A stretch of 64,000 bases of DNA from Gossypium raimondii (Eukaryota > Streptophyta > Magnoliopsida > Malvales > Malvaceae): the NCBI RefSeq assembly GCF_025698545.1, contig NC_068575.1, forward strand, positions 59,033,980 to 59,097,979, written 5' to 3'. The notes below the pieces were generated by a model. The model was given only the letters and a program-made list of their open reading frames with translations, made no database searches and was not told where the DNA came from. Positions 59,130 through 64,000 of the stretch are shown here, piece after piece. Each line of letters starts with the position of its first letter. Positions within the stretch are counted from its first letter, which is position 1. The translations under genes and the position numbers were made by a program.

Positions 59130-59960
59130 CTTGGTATAGCTTTGTAAGATGTTCAAGTGTATTACAAGTACGCAACTAATATCCTTTCATATCATATCGA
59201 TAGCACAAATTTTTTGTACTTTTCGAAAGATTGATTAGACCATCTTTCTCTTTCTTTTCAATGTTATTCTTCTTTTGTTGGTCAATATTACAACCATAAT
59301 AGCGGTAATTATTACATCCTTGACCACATCCATAATTATGATCACAACTGCAACCACGACCATAATTTCTTTCACTTTTAGAATTACTGTGTACCGCCAC
59401 ATTTACTTTCGGGGATGGAGCAAAACTAGTGGGATGACTTTTGTGGTTTTTCATCAAGAGCTCGTTATTTTGCTTAACTACTAAAAGGCATGAGATTAAT
59501 TCAAAGTATTTCTTAAAACTATTTTCAAAATATTGCTACTGTGGAAGCACATTAGAAGCACGAAAGGTTGAGAAAATTTTCTCTAATAAGTTTGCGTCTG
59601 TAATTATCTCTCCATACAATTTTAATTGAGAGTTTATTTTGAATAATGCAGAGTTATACTCACTTTCTGATTTGAAATCTAGCAATCTGATGTGCATTCA
59701 ATCATAACGAGCTTTAGAAATTATTATCGTTTATTTATGGTCGTATCTTTCTTTCAAATTAGTCCACAATTCAAGTTGATCTTTTAAGGCCAAATATTCT
59801 ACCTTTAACCCTTGATGAAGATTATGAAGGAGAAAAATCATAGCTTTAGCTTTGCCTTGATTAGATTCCTGATTGGCTTGCACAATTATATTTCTTAGAC
59901 TTTTGGCATGTAGATAAATTTCTAGCGTAAAAAAATAGTTAGAATCTCTAAAGAAGTACG

Positions 59961-62900
59961 AAATAAAACTCTACTTTTAATGACTACTAGAGTCTTGAAC
60001 TATATTAAATTTATCTTGATTTTGATAAACATTCACTTAATGGTAAGATATTTATAACAAACCAACATTAATAAATTAATTATAATTATCGAGGATAGAG
60101 ATTTATGTGAGGTGATAAACATGGAGTGTTTAAGGAAGTAGCATTGGCGAAGAAAAGATGCAACTGTTTGAAGTATTTAGATACCCCAACTAGGTATTAC
60201 ATAAGTTAGATTGCTGCAAATTGGCTTACAACTTCAACACAATGAAGTAAATAAGATTGAAAACTGTTAAATTATTCAAAGGCAGTATTTTAGTTCATAT
60301 CTGACTTCTATTACATCAGTCTCCAGGAAAAGGAGATTTTCAATTAGCTAATAAACTAATTTTGCTGCCATTTCCAATCATTCAAGTAGAATTCCTTTAA
60401 TAAATATACAAGCAATACCATCAATCAAATAGGGTATGTGTGTGAATGAATTTGTCATTTTTCATATTTAATCATTTTTGGTGGTCCTTATATACAAAAA
60501 CATATGAGAAAAAAAAAATGAGTTGGTGACGTAATGCCAAACATCTCTATCGTAATAATATTTTGGCCTCATTGAATTCGATTTCTAAACATTTTATACC
60601 CCTTTCCCTTATAAAAAAATATATGAGTTTGAGTATGCTGAAACGTATTTTTCTCTTATTCAAGAATAGGGGAGGGGGCTATTAGTAGTTCTAAGCATTA
60701 TATAAAAAAAGAAGAAAGAAAAAGAAAAAAGAGTTATCATATTTGGTTATACGTTTTATAATATCAATGTTTTAATCACTAGATCGGGTGTCGATCATAT
60801 TATCGATTTTTAATTCCATCATCGGTCTAATAATAATTAAATAATGAATTAAAACTTATTTAACCGGTTCAACCACTAACTTTTTTGTTTTGGCTTTTGA
60901 TTTTTCACGAGTTTCAAGTGATATTGATTAGTCTAGTTCAAATCACACTACATGATATTATGTGCGCTTAAATGAAAAATTGGTAGTCAAATTATACGCT
61001 TCTTTGAATTAGGTACCCAAACTGTACTTTTTTTTTTTTCAAATTGATACCTAAATTTTTTGAGTTAAAAGTGGTATCAAAACTATATTTTCGTTACCCA
61101 AATCACCTGAACTTGAATGTTACATTGGTTAAAAATTCAATCTTAGAAAGTTTATTATATTTTCTCTTACTTGCTTAAGTATCCAAATAGATTATGACAC
61201 ACTTATGATGCGAGTGAAAATAAATTTATGTAATAAATATATTCATAAAAATTATATAAAAAATGAGGCTTTAGTTGAAATGATACACTAAAATGGTTGA
61301 AAACCATAGTGTTATAAGTTCAAATTGTACATTTTTTATTTTTATTTAAAAGATAAAAGATAAAATACTCTCAAAATAATATAATTATTTAATAAAATGA
61401 TAATATTTAAATTACTATCCAATTAAATTAATATCTAATTAACTCATGATACTAACTTAATTAAAGGATTAACAACCATTATACTTCCACCTCACATTTG
61501 CTTGCGTGTATGCCCCTACCATATTTTATTATATATTATATATAAGATTAGATTGAAAACTTTTACAAGATTAAGGGTAGACTAATAATAAATATAAAAG
61601 AAATGTCATGTATTTATTTGTTCTCTCGAAGAAAGTCTAATCACGTTTGGCATGTGATTGTGGGTCTCTGTCTTCTTTGTTGTTAAGTGGCAATAAATAA
61701 ATAAAAATGTCGGATTTGAAGCTACTTGGAAACTACGACATCATGATGTAACGAATATTATATCAAATAAGCCCCAATAACATTAAACAAAACCAATTAA
61801 ATTTATTAAATTTTAGATAACAACCATCCATAATAATTAACATTTTATTATTTATTTAATGATATTTTAATTACAATAATAACTTTAAATACGATCTAAT
61901 CACAATATGTTTAAACACTCATAAAATAATATAATAAATATAAAAACAATACGTTTAATACATATATTTCTTAGTAAAAAATATATATATATTTCATAGA
62001 TGTTTACTGATTTTCATTGTGGTTGAAATTTTCTATAATGGGTGAAGTAAGGAATTTTTCTTAGAGGAAGTGGTGTAGGTTTGCAGGGATTTCGGTCCTC
62101 TTTAAAACAAAAAATTATCTATTTAGGTCATTTAAAAAATTAAAATTTAAAATTAGTAAAAGTAGAATTGTACTTTGGTATTCCCTAAAAAGAATTTATT
62201 GACTTCGCCTCTATTTAGAGGAGTCAAAACTAAAATATAAGTGTTTGAGAGGCCAAAATAAAAATTTATCATTATGCTATTTTTTTATAATTTTTAAAAG
62301 TACTCTAAAGCAATTGTACCAATTTTGGGATGTCAAGGATGCTTCTAGCCCCTCCAGCTTCCCACTGTATAAAATACCCATAAATAAAAATATTGAGTGA
62401 ATAACAAAAAAATAAGGATTAAATTAAAATAATAATCTAATTGTGATTTGTTTTTCTTTTTCTTTTTGTTGAAATTGATGGTTAAAAAGGACAAAAGTTT
62501 TGTCGTAGTTGAAGTGGCATTAAAGAAATAATAAATGCCGAACTTCAAACATCCCAAAATTAATCATTTTTTGCTGTAAGAAAATGAAATTCAGCTGAAA
62601 GAGCCAAAGTGGGATACATGCAAAGTAAAAAGCTATGTGTGACGACTCACCTACAATATTTCTCTTTTTAATTAATTTGTAAATACATATTTATTGTTTT
62701 TAGTATGTTTTACAATAAATTTTCATAGAAAAACTTATTCCTAGTATTAAGAATGATATTTTTCAGGAATATTTCCTTTTATATCAACTTGATAGTTTTA
62801 AATGCAATATAAAAACTACGATATCTAAAAAGGTAAATAAATTATATATATTGAATTAAAATTAAAAATATAAATGATAGATATTCGAATAATTATCACC

Positions 62901-64000
62901 AACATTAATCATAATAATAAAAAATTGAATAAAATCCATAAATGATCCAACATGGATTATAATAAATAATAAAATCCATTAACCAAGATTTTATTAGGAG
63001 AATATTTTATGTTGAATTAGTATAAAATATAAATCCATCCCTGTTCTAGCTAACACCTAACAGAATATAAATCTTTCATTGCCATTTTGACCACACACAC
63101 ACACACACACACACTACAATCCAAATCCTAAAAACAAATTAGAAAGATGTTTTAAGTTTGGATAATCAAATAAACAAGTTTAGATTGTTTTAAAAGTAGC
63201 TATTAATTGATAAAATAACCTGAAATAAACCATCTTATGTTTTTAAATTTATTAAATTTCAGAAATGAATGCGGGGTGTGGAAGGTGGAACCAGTTTTGA
63301 TCACCCCATATATTTTTGTCTTTTGATGTTAGGTCCCTATAATGTTGCATCTACTTTATGACCCAGACTTAACCTGTAGGGACATGTCTCTTCACTTGCT
63401 TACGCGTTCGTCAACCATACACAGAAATAGGCTTGTTCAAGTTTCAACATTAACTCAATTAATTCATATAAATCAAATATCAAATTACGATTATAAAAAG
63501 GAGATGAGACATTCAATTCGAAAGACAAAGTCAAAAGATACGAATTTTCACACTTGCGAGAACGCCATATACTTGGAAGCGCGTACGTAACCTTTATATG
63601 TATATATATTTATACACACCACATATCCAACACTTTCATTGTTTACGTTCAAGGTAATCTTTTATTTGTCAACTTCCATGCTGACTTTTTTTTCCCTATA
63701 GCCATATTTTCGGAAATTAAACTTCATATTCATCCATTTTATACTGTTTTAGCCTGGGTTTTTTTTTTCTCCTTTGTAATATGTTGTGATTTTCTATCAT
63801 ATTTTCAGTCAAATCAAATATAATTATGGGGTGCCAAGCTTTTTATTAATTGTGGTGCCTTAATTTCTAAGAATTTATTGTTTTCATGGCGCTCTTTGTA
63901 GGAGCTTCTTTGATGGAAATCACTGTTATGTATGTTTGATTTACACGAAATGGAGGATCCCACTTTTTTCACACAATATGAAACGACCAACCCTATTGAG
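59961..64000. other. AT-rich spacer to the window end
   Basis: No gene supported on either strand. 62070-62360 matches the dispersed repeat of 15.8, 26.3 and 29.3 kb. A (CA)11-type microsatellite at about 63092-63113. Short frames near 63342-63823 overlap in different phases and have no motif. Confidence 0.45.

Larger units (their letters stand above)
56850..59960 (-). pseudogene. Ty1/copia gag-pol remnant, interrupted by an hAT-type element
   Basis: On the minus strand from right to left. 59960-59480: gag (KAKAMIFLLHNLHQGLKVEY, then LWTNLKERYDHK, then an ISCLLVVKQNNELLMKNH block). 59457-59176: a Gly/Arg/Tyr-rich tract ending in a degenerate CCHC zinc knuckle. 59129-57907: inserted hAT element. 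57640-57410: protease-side sequence (NLIESSERATILSPRGIKF and IIDDALF, frame-broken). 57291-57109: GAG-pre-integrase (FTIWQDQLGHP). 57110-56856: integrase N-part (QGDICRPFKYFMILIDISRR, then RNLAFARLLAQVI). It is cut off at about 56856; the rest of integrase, RT and RNase H are missing. No LTRs were identified. Many stops; inactive. Confidence 0.85.

Noticed and set aside
63342..63823. Two overlapping open frames near the right edge
   Set aside because: Different phases, no motif, AT-rich; nothing supports a gene.

Overview
This is nuclear DNA of a flowering plant. It has long AT-rich spacers, GT-AG introns, plant-type gene families (a MIKC MADS-box gene and a ROP-binding receptor-like cytoplasmic kinase) and a heavy load of plant LTR retrotransposons, LINEs and MITEs. 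The repeat families (Tat-type Ty3 element, copia gag-pol, hAT MITE) look to me like those of Malvaceae, probably cotton (Gossypium). That assignment is an inference from familiarity and was not searched.

Layout. 0-2.2 kb: a partial RBK1/RBK2-like kinase gene on the minus strand, running off the left edge, with a tandemly duplicated early exon. 3.57 kb: a tRNA-Arg(CCU). 3.7-10.2 kb: gene-poor, with a fold-back element and a decayed hAT-like copy. 10.2-13.9 kb: a complete seven-exon AGL17/ANR1-clade MADS-box gene (222 aa). 16.3-16.6 kb: a small intronless plant protein of unknown function. 17.5-22.7 kb: a solo LTR split by a second, oppositely oriented solo LTR of a related Ty3 family. 23.3-25.3 kb: a two-exon nuclear protein with a SANT/Myb-like domain. 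25.3-30.2 kb: MITEs and LINE debris.

30.3-42.1 kb: one 11.8-kb Ty3/gypsy element of Tat/Ogre type on the minus strand. It has two about 2.9-kb LTRs, a TTTCA target-site duplication, a PBS and a PPT. Its polyprotein is damaged: the RT/RNase H segment is missing and the integrase is frameshifted. Three tandem-repeat arrays lie between pol and the 3' LTR. 43.5-44.0 kb: a two-exon single-pass membrane protein of unknown function. 44.45-45.03 kb: a Tourist-type MITE. 48.4-49.1 kb: LINE debris. 50.06-50.35 kb: a pseudogene fragment of a PAM2-motif (CID-type) RNA-binding protein. 51.7-54.1 kb: a solo LTR of a Tat family in the opposite orientation, with a perfect GTTTC duplication. 56.9-60.0 kb: a copia gag-pol remnant on the minus strand, interrupted by a 1.2-kb hAT-type element that carries a G-rich purine tract. 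60-64 kb: AT-rich sequence with no gene that I can support.

There are five protein-coding genes (one partial) and one tRNA gene. They are unrelated single genes in a repeat-rich neighbourhood, not a cluster acting together. I found no new immune, CRISPR-like or biosynthetic system. The most unusual material is structural: the duplicated kinase exon, the satellite-like arrays in the Tat element, the nested solo LTRs, and the hAT element with its G4-prone strand.
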